Assembly: GCA_944389455.1 (NCBI GenBank)
Contig: CALXMK010000015.1
Coordinates: 1 to 64,000, forward strand
DNA from: an uncultured Verrucomicrobiota bacterium
GTDB taxonomy: Bacteria > Verrucomicrobiota > Verrucomicrobiia > Limisphaerales > UBA1412
DNA length: 64,000 bases
Reading direction: 5' to 3'
The position numbers and the translations under genes were made by a program. The notes beneath the pieces were generated by a model. That model made no database searches, was not told where the DNA came from, and saw only the letters and a program-made list of their open reading frames with translations. Position 1 is the stretch's first letter; every line of letters starts with the position of its first letter. Below are positions 57,101 through 64,000 of this stretch, one piece after another.

Positions 57101-59149
57101 GCCCTGAGCTATGATCATACTAATCAACGAATCATTTGTTATGTGGATGGTATGGTTTCAACAATTCGTTCCTATACGGGAGGAATCAAGACCGATGGGG
57201 CATGGGATGTAAGTTTGATAGCCGCTGAAAACTATAATTCGGACTTTAACTTGATTGGATTGGTTGATGGATTGAGATTACATCGCGGGATACTTCATCC
57301 TTCTAAACTGGGATATTGGGAAGTTGCCAATGCGGTTCCTCCCGAAATAACCAGTCTGAATATTCCCACTACACTTATCGCCGGTCAGAAGTTGGAGATG
57401 AGCGTAGAGGCTGAAGGTCAAGGAAACGTTTACCAATGGATGCTTAACGGGAATAAGATTGAAGGGGCAACCAACGCTGTCTATACGATTGAAAATGCCG
57501 AGACCGCTAATGCGGGTCTTTATTCGGTCGTCGTCTCGAACGATGAAGGGGCTATTACCAGTGATACGGGTGCGGTCATGATTCAGACAAATCCCGAAGA
57601 TCTGGTAAGACTCTTGGAATTCAAGATGGATGAAGGTTCAGGAACAAGTACAGTCAGTGAATATAGTTCTGCAGTTGCTACTTTTGGAGTGGAAACGGAT
57701 CCTACACTTGTAACATCCGTTGCAGGTCCTTCAGGAGCGGCCAATGATTACGCAGTGAGCTTAAATAAGAATAGTAATTCTTATCTGATTGGTGATTTTG
57801 GATCGGATACTATTATAGATCGGACGCAGCCATTTACGATCGAAGCTTGGGTCTATATGAATGCTGCAGACAATACTTATAGAGATTTTGTCCGTATTGG
57901 CGATTCAATCAAGGTCGGGATGGACACTACTGGCCAATTTACAGGCACCTATCTGGGTGTGATAGATGCTGAAGCAGGAACAGTTCTTGCCGAACAGACG
58001 TGGACTCATATTGCATATGTTTTCAATCCAGGAACAGACATTATTGCGTATGTAAATGGCGTAAGCACCGCGACAACAAGTGTCAGCGGATTGGCTAATG
58101 CATTCTCCAAGAGTATAGTCACAATTGGATCGGATAATGGGGGTGGAGCACTCTTCAATGGAGCTTTGGATCGTGTGCGTATCCACCAGAAAGCTCTGAG
58201 TCAATCTGAGCTTGATTCTGTTGCAAATTCTCCGAAGGGAGTATTGCCCGAAACAATCTTGGCTTATGACTTCAATGAAAGCTCAAGTCCCTATCTCAGC
58301 ACGGGTACTTATGATATAGTAATGACTCCTATGTCCGAGTATGTCTCCAGTCAGTCTGTACCGGAATGGGTAGAAGGTCCTTATGGAGTATTCTATCCCG
58401 GAAAGGGAGGGGATTATGCTCTGAAGTTCAGTACCTATAGTTCGGCTCTGTTCAATACGGATGGAATCAACTTTGGCGATAAGGAAGATCAAAGCTTCTC
58501 ACTCGAAGCATGGGTGAAGGATATTGCCTATTCCTCTTCACGACAGGTTCTTGTCCAGATTCCCGGTAATGATGCGGGAACTTGTCCGTCGGTATCTCTT
58601 TCGATAGATGCCAATCACTATGTTTTCTTTACGACTATGGGCAAGAACGATATCTTGACGAGCGCGCAGATTCCTGTAGATAGCAACTGGCACCATATTG
58701 CGGTGGCATACAATGCGCCGGCAGGAATCTATTTTGTCTATGTGGATGGAGTTATGGCTGCTTCAGGAAGTTATACTAATGGAGTAAATATGACTTATCC
58801 AAACTGGTGGGACAGTTTGAATAATACCGGCAGTATTGGCAGAGAAGTTCCGAATAGTCTCCCGTCATCGGGTATTATTGATCGTGTTCGCTTATGGAAA
58901 GGTGTAGTTGGTCCTTATTCGATAGATTATCCGCCGAGTGAACCTTCCGGAGAGCCTCCAGTCCAAGGACCTGAATTGGAATGGACAGTGGAAGATGGTA
59001 ATCTGATCATTAGTTGGACAGCTGGTTCATTGGAAGTTGCAGAAACTGCTGAAGGCCCATGGACAGCGGTGGAACAGCTATCACCGTTAACAGTGGAGCT
59101 GGGGACATCTGCTGGAACACAATTCTATCGTCTGAATGCAACAGAATAG
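54194..59149 (+). CDS. Giant exported LamG/Ig repeat protein
   Basis: This 1651-residue protein has a signal peptide (cleavage near VAAA). It consists of three tandem units of about 500 residues, each with two different LamG (concanavalin-like) domains followed, in the first two, by an Ig domain. Approximate positions: LamG 30-243 and 256-496, Ig 499-595 (YQWFKDGVEI); LamG 600-815 and 829-1045, Ig 1049-1132 (YQWMLNGNKI); LamG 1139-1350 and 1354-1579. Each first LamG begins with an F-x-F-N-E-G-x-G-type strand, and each second ends near IDRxRxxKG. The C-terminal tail (1592-1651) ends FYRLNATE. The same LamG-LamG-Ig unit occurs in CotH protein 2. It is likely a surface adhesin or matrix protein binding polysaccharide. 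No catalytic domain is visible. Confidence 0.82.
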   Translation: MSIKNHWAVRSAGSAVALLTSVMVAAAADPQLVLDFQFNEGTGTTTTSSTEFGNAVLHLTPPNEEGWVVTSSSNSPSGKSGDMSASFESHGYLVADIDYSELDLTQAFTWEGWINPDPNDTRGRAENIFDFGGAFEICLDADGQLYVYFPTSGITMESGITVTAGEWHHYAVVYSPASMGVSFYVDGEYWNFGSIESLAYAGNGFQVKKVSLGANAIGGYAFQGNIDRVRLHQAEFYSSADMDIDAANPKAARSDTIYCWNFDEASLPYASSAKAKTLVDGLTNPVSRIDFASTTPARDIDSTLTNDFSVYIDNSARAGNDGWNVGWLELSDVDWGDTDPSFTIETWVKGLSKASGVKEVFFQSWSHPEGKFPRLAFAVSDKFTVFITTMGISDIDTGVAIPEDGGWHHIAVAYDHPNGVMNVYIDGELGGKVAYSSGVNFQAQSDSYSTWVPNLNHSNLATIGAEHTGYAPFTGNIDRLRFWKGALTADQLDYAYYGDPIIPPTIQDPYTTNYIQPTGAKVNLAPKVIGTDTEDIPMTYQWFKDGVEISGATNANYIVDVSSSTAGVYTLFASNKKGDLGGEATSNGYTITVDDASFTGASTLFDFEFNEGEGVISTSEVNGWVATIGKEYQPELAPYATNNTYTQIPGDMACVFTGTGSLLGWTDLEVDLSEGFTIETWLYIDPNNDKEAEGFFSYGNSIKLGCNINHELVLTFMGVLDFNSKIIPSAGGWMHVAAAWDPASAMINFYLNGIESANVSTENYLPPSLTKQSDKEGFPYRITIGSEAEGQPTMGMLDRVRFHKGVFTADQLDYDPMNKKPLTADNYFAFDFDNGETAIPFTSTSTNPVIVLDRDLAEITSIANNLSWSNDSPTSRLDEYSVRNPGKGHYGTIPIEASVLDVSNPSFTIEAWIKPDGLTKNRQIIYASDGTGRFSYWIDSFGQLGWTAYSIEDIYCNAPVPIDGKWHHTALSYDHTNQRIICYVDGMVSTIRSYTGGIKTDGAWDVSLIAAENYNSDFNLIGLVDGLRLHRGILHPSKLGYWEVANAVPPEITSLNIPTTLIAGQKLEMSVEAEGQGNVYQWMLNGNKIEGATNAVYTIENAETANAGLYSVVVSNDEGAITSDTGAVMIQTNPEDLVRLLEFKMDEGSGTSTVSEYSSAVATFGVETDPTLVTSVAGPSGAANDYAVSLNKNSNSYLIGDFGSDTIIDRTQPFTIEAWVYMNAADNTYRDFVRIGDSIKVGMDTTGQFTGTYLGVIDAEAGTVLAEQTWTHIAYVFNPGTDIIAYVNGVSTATTSVSGLANAFSKSIVTIGSDNGGGALFNGALDRVRIHQKALSQSELDSVANSPKGVLPETILAYDFNESSSPYLSTGTYDIVMTPMSEYVSSQSVPEWVEGPYGVFYPGKGGDYALKFSTYSSALFNTDGINFGDKEDQSFSLEAWVKDIAYSSSRQVLVQIPGNDAGTCPSVSLSIDANHYVFFTTMGKNDILTSAQIPVDSNWHHIAVAYNAPAGIYFVYVDGVMAASGSYTNGVNMTYPNWWDSLNNTGSIGREVPNSLPSSGIIDRVRLWKGVVGPYSIDYPPSEPSGEPPVQGPELEWTVEDGNLIISWTAGSLEVAETAEGPWTAVEQLSPLTVELGTSAGTQFYRLNATE

Positions 59150-59160
59150 AGTTAGAAAAT

Positions 59161-59200
59161 ATTTTCTCCGTTTTCTCTGAAAAAGAGGAGCGGAGAAAAT
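59161..59200 (+). other. Long hairpin in the LamG-pseudopilin intergenic region
   Basis: ATTTTCTCCG (59161-59170) pairs perfectly with CGGAGAAAAT (59191-59200), with inner CTCT/AGAG pairing. No T-run follows. CTCGG/CCGAG (59208-59224) and GGCTC/GAGCC (59206-59239) form alternative stems just downstream, before the pseudopilin start. Confidence 0.5.
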
Positions 59201-59275
59201 GAGATGGCTCGGGGAATTTCCGAGTAGGAGCCCTGAGCCGCTTTGCTCATTAGAAATATAAATTATTAACGGAGT

Positions 59276-60172
59276 ATGAGAACAATCCGGAATGAGAAAG
59301 AGAAGGGTGGATTCACCCTGATTGAACTGCTAGTAGTCATTGCTATTATCGCTATTTTAGCGGGAATGTTGCTGCCGGCGTTGAGTAAGGCTAAAACCAA
59401 AGCACAAGGTATCGCCTGTATGAATAATCATAAGCAGTTGGCTTTAGCCTGGCAGCTTTATTCGGGGGATAATAATGACAATATTATCTTCGCATATGCT
59501 ACTCCGGAAGGGAATGTTGGAACGGCGACTTATGAGAAAGGGAAATCATTTATTGGAGGAAGTATGAATTATGATGGGAACAATCCCTGTAATTACGAGA
59601 TTACCAATAATATTACTCGTTCTCCTCTTTATGATTACTCAAAAGCTCCCGCTATCTGGCAGTGTCCGGGAGATAAATCGACGGTAAATGTTACCGCAGG
59701 CAGGACAAGCGGAACCAAGCGTCGCATTCGCTCGATGAGTTGTAATAACTATGTAGGAGGCCAGACAGATGACTATGTGAATGTAGATGCTGGTGGTTGG
59801 GCAGATGACGCTGTTTTATTCACTAAGCTTACTCAGATGCGTACGCCGACCAGAACTTGGATAATTTGTGACGAACGAGAGGATAGTATCAATGACGCCG
59901 TATTTGTTGTAGATATGGAGGGTTTTGCCGACAATCAAACTGATTATTCAAGTGTCTCAATTATTGATTATCCAGCCGCTTATCACGGAAATGCGGGGGG
60001 ATTTTCTTTTGCAGATGGACATTCGGAACTGAAGCGTTGGACTGATTCGCGGACGATGCCTCCACTGGTTCAGGGAGGTCTTTTGGATTACTCAACTCCT
60101 TCGCCGAATAATCCGGATGTACAATGGATGAGAGAGAGAACCTCTATTCCTAAAGAAGGAGGACGAAGATAG
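59276..60172 (+). CDS. Prepilin-type pseudopilin with H-X9-DG motif
   Basis: This 298-residue protein has a classical type IV/type II prepilin leader: a charged N-terminus, [25 protein letters not shown] (cleavage after the Gly, methylated Phe, Glu at position 5) and a coiled helix. The C-terminal H-X9-DG motif appears as the His in YHGN and DG in FADGH. These proteins are massively expanded in Planctomycetota, Verrucomicrobiota and Lentisphaerota. Their role is assumed to be in pilin-like surface or secretion structures. It follows the LamG giant, a possible partner. GGAG is only one base from the ATG, too close to be a normal ribosome binding site. Confidence 0.9.
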   Translation: MRTIRNEKEKGGFTLIELLVVIAIIAILAGMLLPALSKAKTKAQGIACMNNHKQLALAWQLYSGDNNDNIIFAYATPEGNVGTATYEKGKSFIGGSMNYDGNNPCNYEITNNITRSPLYDYSKAPAIWQCPGDKSTVNVTAGRTSGTKRRIRSMSCNNYVGGQTDDYVNVDAGGWADDAVLFTKLTQMRTPTRTWIICDEREDSINDAVFVVDMEGFADNQTDYSSVSIIDYPAAYHGNAGGFSFADGHSELKRWTDSRTMPPLVQGGLLDYSTPSPNNPDVQWMRERTSIPKEGGRR

Positions 60173-60204
60173 AGAATAAGTAGTAAGCTTATTTTATTTT
60201 TACG

Positions 60205-60240
60205 AAGAGGGGGATGAGTGATTATTCTCCTCTTTTTTTA
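60205..60240 (+). terminator. Terminator of the pseudopilin gene
   Basis: A ten-base arm at 60205-60214 pairs with 60225-60234 (two wobbles), followed by T's, about 33 bases after the stop. Confidence 0.78.
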
Positions 60241-60390
60241 ATCATGAGAAAAAGAAGACTTCAGAGAGCAAAAATTTAAGATAATAACGGAGAAAAAGAA
60301 AGTTTTTGATAAAGGAATAGATTTTTTCATTGCCGAAATTAGAGGTTCATTTGATACTAGGAGTGCAGTGATTTAGAAAGGCAACTGAAG

Positions 60391-61545
60391 ATGAATAAAG
60401 TTAGAATAGGAATTGTCGGTTTAGGCAACATGGGACGTTTCCATGCGGATTATCTGCTCAAAGGGGAAGTTCAGAATGCAGTTTTGACAGCTGTGAGTGA
60501 TACATTCACGCGAAATTTGGATTTTTATCGTGGAAAGGTAGCTGTCTTTGAAGATTGTTCGCAAATGATCCGTTCAGGGATGATTGACGCGATTATTATC
60601 GCTACGCCTCATTATTTGCATACTGTGCTGGGGATAGACGCTTTGGAGAATGGATTGCATGTATTGACAGAGAAACCGATTTCCGTCCATAAGGCCGATT
60701 GCGAGCGTTTGATTGCAGCGCATCAGAAGCCGGGGCAGATTTTTGCTGCGATGTTCCAGCTGAGAACAGATCCCAAGTTTATTAAAATTAAGCACTTAAT
60801 TGATTCCGGAGAATTGGGGCAGATTGTTCGAATCAATTGGATCAATACAGATTGGTTCCGTACAGAGGCTTATTATGCCAGTGGAGGCTGGCGTGCTACA
60901 TGGAAAGGAGAGGGAGGCGGAGTATTGCTGAATCAGTGTCCGCATAATTTGGATTTGATGCAGTGGTTTTTTGGAATGCCGTCGAAAGTGAGAGGCTTTT
61001 GCCAACTGGGACGTTACCATGATATTGAGGTGGAGGATAATGTTACGGCTTATTTTGAGTATCATAATGGTGCCACCGGTATTTTTATAACGAGTACGGG
61101 AGAAACTCCTGGAACGAACCGTTTGGAGATTGCTGCTACCCGCGGACGGTTGGTGTTTGAGAATGGGAATTTGCTTTTTACTAGGAATGAGAAGGATATG
61201 AAAGAGTTTTGCCAGGAGTGTAAGATTGGTTTTGCCAAACCGGATGTTTGGAATATAGAAGTTCCTTATGCTAAGACCGGAGCAGAACATAAGCTGGTGA
61301 CTCAAAATTTTGTTAATGCTATTTTGAATGGAGAGACTTTGATTGCGCCAGCCTCGGAAGGGATTTATTCGGTGGAGCTGGCCAATAGCATTCTTTATAG
61401 TTCATTAATCGGAGAGATGGTGGAACTGCCTCTGGATAGTTCAGCCTATGAGGCTAAATTGAAGGATCTTATTGAACATTCTACCCATGTAAAGAAGGTT
61501 CGAGAGGTAGTGACGGAAGATTTTTCAAAATCATTCTCTCAATAG
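60391..61545 (+). CDS. Cytoplasmic Gfo/Idh/MocA-family oxidoreductase
   Basis: This 384-residue enzyme has no signal peptide. It has the Rossmann motif VGIVGLGNMG-type start (IGIVGLGNMGRFHADYLL), the TEKPISVH motif with the conserved Lys, and a C-terminal domain with NQCPHNLDLMQWFFG, where the His of QCPHNLD matches the catalytic region. It probably oxidises a hydroxyl of a sugar or inositol with NAD(P). It begins a three-gene set with a sugar isomerase-like and a GHMP kinase gene, suggesting a single catabolic route. The substrate is unknown. Confidence 0.85.
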   Translation: MNKVRIGIVGLGNMGRFHADYLLKGEVQNAVLTAVSDTFTRNLDFYRGKVAVFEDCSQMIRSGMIDAIIIATPHYLHTVLGIDALENGLHVLTEKPISVHKADCERLIAAHQKPGQIFAAMFQLRTDPKFIKIKHLIDSGELGQIVRINWINTDWFRTEAYYASGGWRATWKGEGGGVLLNQCPHNLDLMQWFFGMPSKVRGFCQLGRYHDIEVEDNVTAYFEYHNGATGIFITSTGETPGTNRLEIAATRGRLVFENGNLLFTRNEKDMKEFCQECKIGFAKPDVWNIEVPYAKTGAEHKLVTQNFVNAILNGETLIAPASEGIYSVELANSILYSSLIGEMVELPLDSSAYEAKLKDLIEHSTHVKKVREVVTEDFSKSFSQ

Positions 61546-61602
61546 ACTAAAGAATGAAATGAGATAAACTTAAAAAATAAACAGAAAGGAATTAAAAGAA
61601 TT

Positions 61603-62478
61603 ATGATTTTGATGGGTATTAGTGACGAAGCAGGGACTGCAATCGAAACACAGATTCAGGCAACGCGAGAGCTGGGATGGAATGCGATTGAGGCTCGTGC
61701 TGTAGAGGTAGAAGGGTTCCCAAAAGGGAATATTCATGATATTCCGGAAGAAGCGTTTTTTAAAGTAGAGAAAGCAATTAAGGATTCCGGGATAGAGGTT
61801 TATTGTTTTGGGTCTACGATTGGTAATTGGGCCAAAAAGATTACAGAACCTTTTGAGCCTACTTTAGAGGAGGTTAAACGCTCTATAAATCGAATGAAAC
61901 GTTTGGGAACCAAGTATATCCGGGTGATGAGTTTTGCTATTGAACCCGGTTTTGAACAATATGAGCAAGAGCGTTTCTCCCGGATGAGAGAGATCACTCG
62001 GCGTTTTTTGGATGAAGGGTTTACCCCGTTGCATGAGAATTGCATGAATTATGGGGGAATGAGCAAGGATCATGCTCTGAAGCTGCTGGAGAATGTCCCC
62101 GGTTTGAAGTGGGTTTTTGATACGGGAAATCCAGTTTTTAATGATGACAGAAGCAAACCGGAGCCGTATCCAAAGCAAAATGCTTGGGAGTTTTATCAGG
62201 CAGTGAAACCTTATATTGAGCATATTCATATTAAGGATGCAGTGTGGGATACTCGAAAAGGAGAGCCCATTTATACTTTCCCCGGGGAGGGTGAAGGATA
62301 TGTAAGGGAAATTTTGCGGGATTTACATCGGAGTGGCTATACCAAAGGGGTGAGTATTGAGCCGCATATTGCCGTTGTGTTCCATGATAGTCAGGTGAGT
62401 GCCTCAGCTGAGCGTCAGTATAATTCCTATCTGGAATATGGAAGAGAGCTCAATCATATCATAGATGAATTGGGTTAA
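61603..62478 (+). CDS. Sugar isomerase/epimerase, xylose isomerase-like TIM barrel
   Basis: This 291-residue protein fits the AP-endonuclease-2/xylose isomerase-like fold. The expected metal ligands appear in LHENCMNYGG (Glu), VFDTGNP (Asp), HIHIKDAVWD (His) and SIEPHIA (Glu). Members isomerise or epimerise ketoses, or dehydrate inositols (IolE type). It lies 57 bases after the oxidoreductase and 21 bases before the GHMP kinase, so the three are likely one operon. The exact reaction is not determinable. Confidence 0.85.
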   Translation: MILMGISDEAGTAIETQIQATRELGWNAIEARAVEVEGFPKGNIHDIPEEAFFKVEKAIKDSGIEVYCFGSTIGNWAKKITEPFEPTLEEVKRSINRMKRLGTKYIRVMSFAIEPGFEQYEQERFSRMREITRRFLDEGFTPLHENCMNYGGMSKDHALKLLENVPGLKWVFDTGNPVFNDDRSKPEPYPKQNAWEFYQAVKPYIEHIHIKDAVWDTRKGEPIYTFPGEGEGYVREILRDLHRSGYTKGVSIEPHIAVVFHDSQVSASAERQYNSYLEYGRELNHIIDELG

Positions 62479-62499
62479 ACCAAAGAGAGAAAAGAGAAA

Positions 62500-63516
62500 A
62501 TGATTATTAATTCTATTGCGTATCCGAGGGCGGGGTTAGTAGGCAATCCCTCCGATGGTTATCATGGAAAAACCATCGCTTTTACATTCAGTAATTTTTC
62601 CGCAAAAGTTGTTTTGTATCAGACCCCAAGATTGGAAATATTGCCAACGACGAGGGATGTTTCCCATTTTGACAATATCCAGTCATTGGTCGAGGATGTG
62701 CGGATAAACGGGTATTATGGAGGGATCCGTCTGCTTAAAGCGACAATTAAGAGGTTCTATGATTATTGCCGCACCTGCCAAATCAAATTAGATGATCGGA
62801 ATTTTACTCTGCAATATCAGACGGATATTCCCAGCCGGGTTGGGATGGCAGGATCGAGTGCGATTATTACGGCGTGTCTGCGTGCTCTGATGGCTTTTTA
62901 TGGTGTCCATATATCGAGACCAGTGCAGGCCAATTTAATCTTATCGGTGGAGAATTGTGAGCTGGGAATACCGGCCGGTTTACAAGATAGAGTAGCTCAG
63001 GTTTATCAAGGGGTAGTTTATATGGATTTTAATAAAAAGCTAATGGAGGAACAGGGCTATGGGAAATATGAACTCCTATCTTATAAACAGCTTCCTCCAA
63101 TCTATTTAGCTTATAGAGACGATATGAGCGAGGGAACAGAGATTTTCCATAATGATTTGAGAGGGCGTTTTAACAGAGGCGAACCTGACGTAGTACAGGC
63201 AATGGAGTTTTGGGCTAATCTGACCGACCAAGTGAAAGAGGCTATTCTGGCAGGAGAAGGTCATGAGCGGATTGGGCCGCTTTTGAATTCCAATTTTGAT
63301 AAGCGCAAGGAGCTTTATCAAATTAGTAAGGGAAATCTTGAGATGGTTGCCGCGGCCCGTTCGGTAGGAGCCAGCGCCAAGTTCTGCGGTTCAGGCGGTG
63401 CTATTGTGGGAACCTATCGAGATGAGCAGATGTATCAAAAGTTGGAATCGACTCTAAAACAATTGGGAATATCAGTATTGAAGCCGAAATTTGTAGAGCC
63501 TTCTTTAACCATGTAA
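62500..63516 (+). CDS. GHMP kinase, glucuronokinase-like
   Basis: This 338-residue kinase has the GHMP fold: the N-terminal RAGLVGNPSDGYHGKTIAFT, the ATP-binding glycine-serine loop SRVGMAGSSAIITACL, and a C-terminal motif AKFCGSGGAIVG. The start GLVGNPSDGYxGKTI resembles plant glucuronokinases, which phosphorylate D-glucuronate at C1. I infer a sugar-acid or hexose 1-kinase, with glucuronate as one possibility. It is the last gene of the three-gene sugar set. Confidence 0.82.
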   Translation: MIINSIAYPRAGLVGNPSDGYHGKTIAFTFSNFSAKVVLYQTPRLEILPTTRDVSHFDNIQSLVEDVRINGYYGGIRLLKATIKRFYDYCRTCQIKLDDRNFTLQYQTDIPSRVGMAGSSAIITACLRALMAFYGVHISRPVQANLILSVENCELGIPAGLQDRVAQVYQGVVYMDFNKKLMEEQGYGKYELLSYKQLPPIYLAYRDDMSEGTEIFHNDLRGRFNRGEPDVVQAMEFWANLTDQVKEAILAGEGHERIGPLLNSNFDKRKELYQISKGNLEMVAAARSVGASAKFCGSGGAIVGTYRDEQMYQKLESTLKQLGISVLKPKFVEPSLTM

Positions 63517-63626
63517 TTATTCCAGGAAAGAGTGCTTGAGCTTATTTGGAGATTGAAATTTGTTGCCCGGTTGCTTATGGTGAGGAGGTGATGATTATCT
63601 CAGTGTCAGATGAGTCCTGAGTTTTT

Positions 63627-64000
63627 ATGGGATTTTTAGATTTAGTTTTAAATATTATTGCAGTGCTTTTATGGATAAACTGGAGAGTGGATCGCTCTCT
63701 AGTGAGTCTAGGAACAGGGCATGGCCATATTTCACATTTGGAGTTGAGTTCTTCTTCGATGGGAAGAGTCAATAGCAGGAGGGGGTTTTCGGGTTGGAAG
63801 AAGGCGGTAATACCAGCGCGACAGACTTTATTTGGTTTGGGGTTAATATTGTTGGGGAAGCCTTTAATCTATCATTACATGCTGCGTCACATGATGGAGT
63901 GGAATCCGATGCTCAAGCTGGGAGTTGTTTCTATTCCTTTTAGTATGGATTACTTGGGACAGATGTATCTGTTCTCTATTGCCAGCTTTATATTGACATT
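63627..64000 (+). CDS. YggT-like membrane protein, truncated by the window end
   Basis: The frame opens with ATG 63627 and runs off the right edge (at least 124 residues). It has an N-terminal membrane helix (FLDLVLNIIAVLLWINWR), a polar loop, a second hydrophobic segment (ARQTLFGLGLILLGKPLIYH) and a third starting YLGQMYLFSIASFILT. The pattern resembles a YggT-like family of Verrucomicrobiota membrane proteins. The rest of the protein is not visible and the function is unknown. Confidence 0.6.
   Translation, partial: MGFLDLVLNIIAVLLWINWRVDRSLVSLGTGHGHISHLELSSSSMGRVNSRRGFSGWKKAVIPARQTLFGLGLILLGKPLIYHYMLRHMMEWNPMLKLGVVSIPFSMDYLGQMYLFSIASFILT

Noticed and set aside
1-64000. CRISPR array or restriction and toxin-antitoxin defence genes
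   Set aside because: I found no repeated spacer-repeat pattern and no recognisable defence gene.

Overview
The window most resembles the chromosome of an anaerobic member of the Verrucomicrobiota (Opitutia/Puniceicoccales-like); Lentisphaerota or another PVC-group relative is possible. This is inferred from gene content only, since there is no rRNA here. Clues are giant secreted CotH/lamin-tail/LamG proteins, an H-X9-DG pseudopilin, Tat-exported Gfo/Idh/MocA oxidoreductase and phosphoesterase, a YggT-like membrane protein, an NfnAB-type flavin transhydrogenase, a membrane pyrophosphatase and L-rhamnose catabolism. Base composition is moderately AT-rich and several genes use TTG or GTG starts. 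I saw no tRNA, rRNA, CRISPR array, insertion sequence or prophage.

Layout. 1-2 kb: the 3' end of a pseudopilin-like gene and an exported two-domain protein. 1.8-4.1 kb: nfnAB, closed by a strong terminator. 4.2-13.3 kb, mostly minus strand: hppA, an unusual ClpX-like unfoldase, a small monooxygenase-fold protein, an unknown plus-strand gene, an SDR and ftsK. 13.4-15.8 kb: Tat-exported metallophosphoesterase and Gfo/Idh/MocA oxidoreductase. 15.76-16.5 kb: noncoding, with four consecutive hairpins. 16.5-34.6 kb: three tandem paralogous genes for secreted CotH-kinase proteins of about 1500, 2470 and 2010 residues, the centrepiece of the window. 34.6-37.6 kb: rnhB, an agmatine-deiminase-family gene and trxB. 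37.7-41.9 kb, minus strand: rhaA-rhaT-rhaB. 42.1-42.35 kb: a consensus-like promoter, a perfect palindrome and a structured RNA leader. 42.3-50.6 kb: a Sel1 lipoprotein, a heptose-phosphate adenylyltransferase, a DUF3472 protein, GT9 and GT4 glycosyltransferases and a membrane/TPR protein, which suggests envelope polysaccharide work. 50.6-53.6 kb, minus strand: rpoZ-smpB-epimerase-mutY. 54.2-60.2 kb: a 1651-residue LamG/Ig repeat protein and a pseudopilin. 60.4-63.5 kb: dehydrogenase, sugar isomerase and GHMP kinase genes that look like one sugar pathway, followed by a truncated YggT-like gene at the window edge.

How it fits together. Metabolism looks fermentative: PPi-driven ion pumping, ferredoxin/NADPH balancing and deoxysugar use. 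The most distinctive capability is surface or secreted: four giant proteins (three with CotH kinase domains) share adhesion-type modules and a similar C-terminal beta-rich tail. The best candidates for undescribed biology are this CotH/LamG set, the ClpX-like protein that has lost its zinc domain and gained a second small-domain copy, and the structured leader at 42.2 kb.
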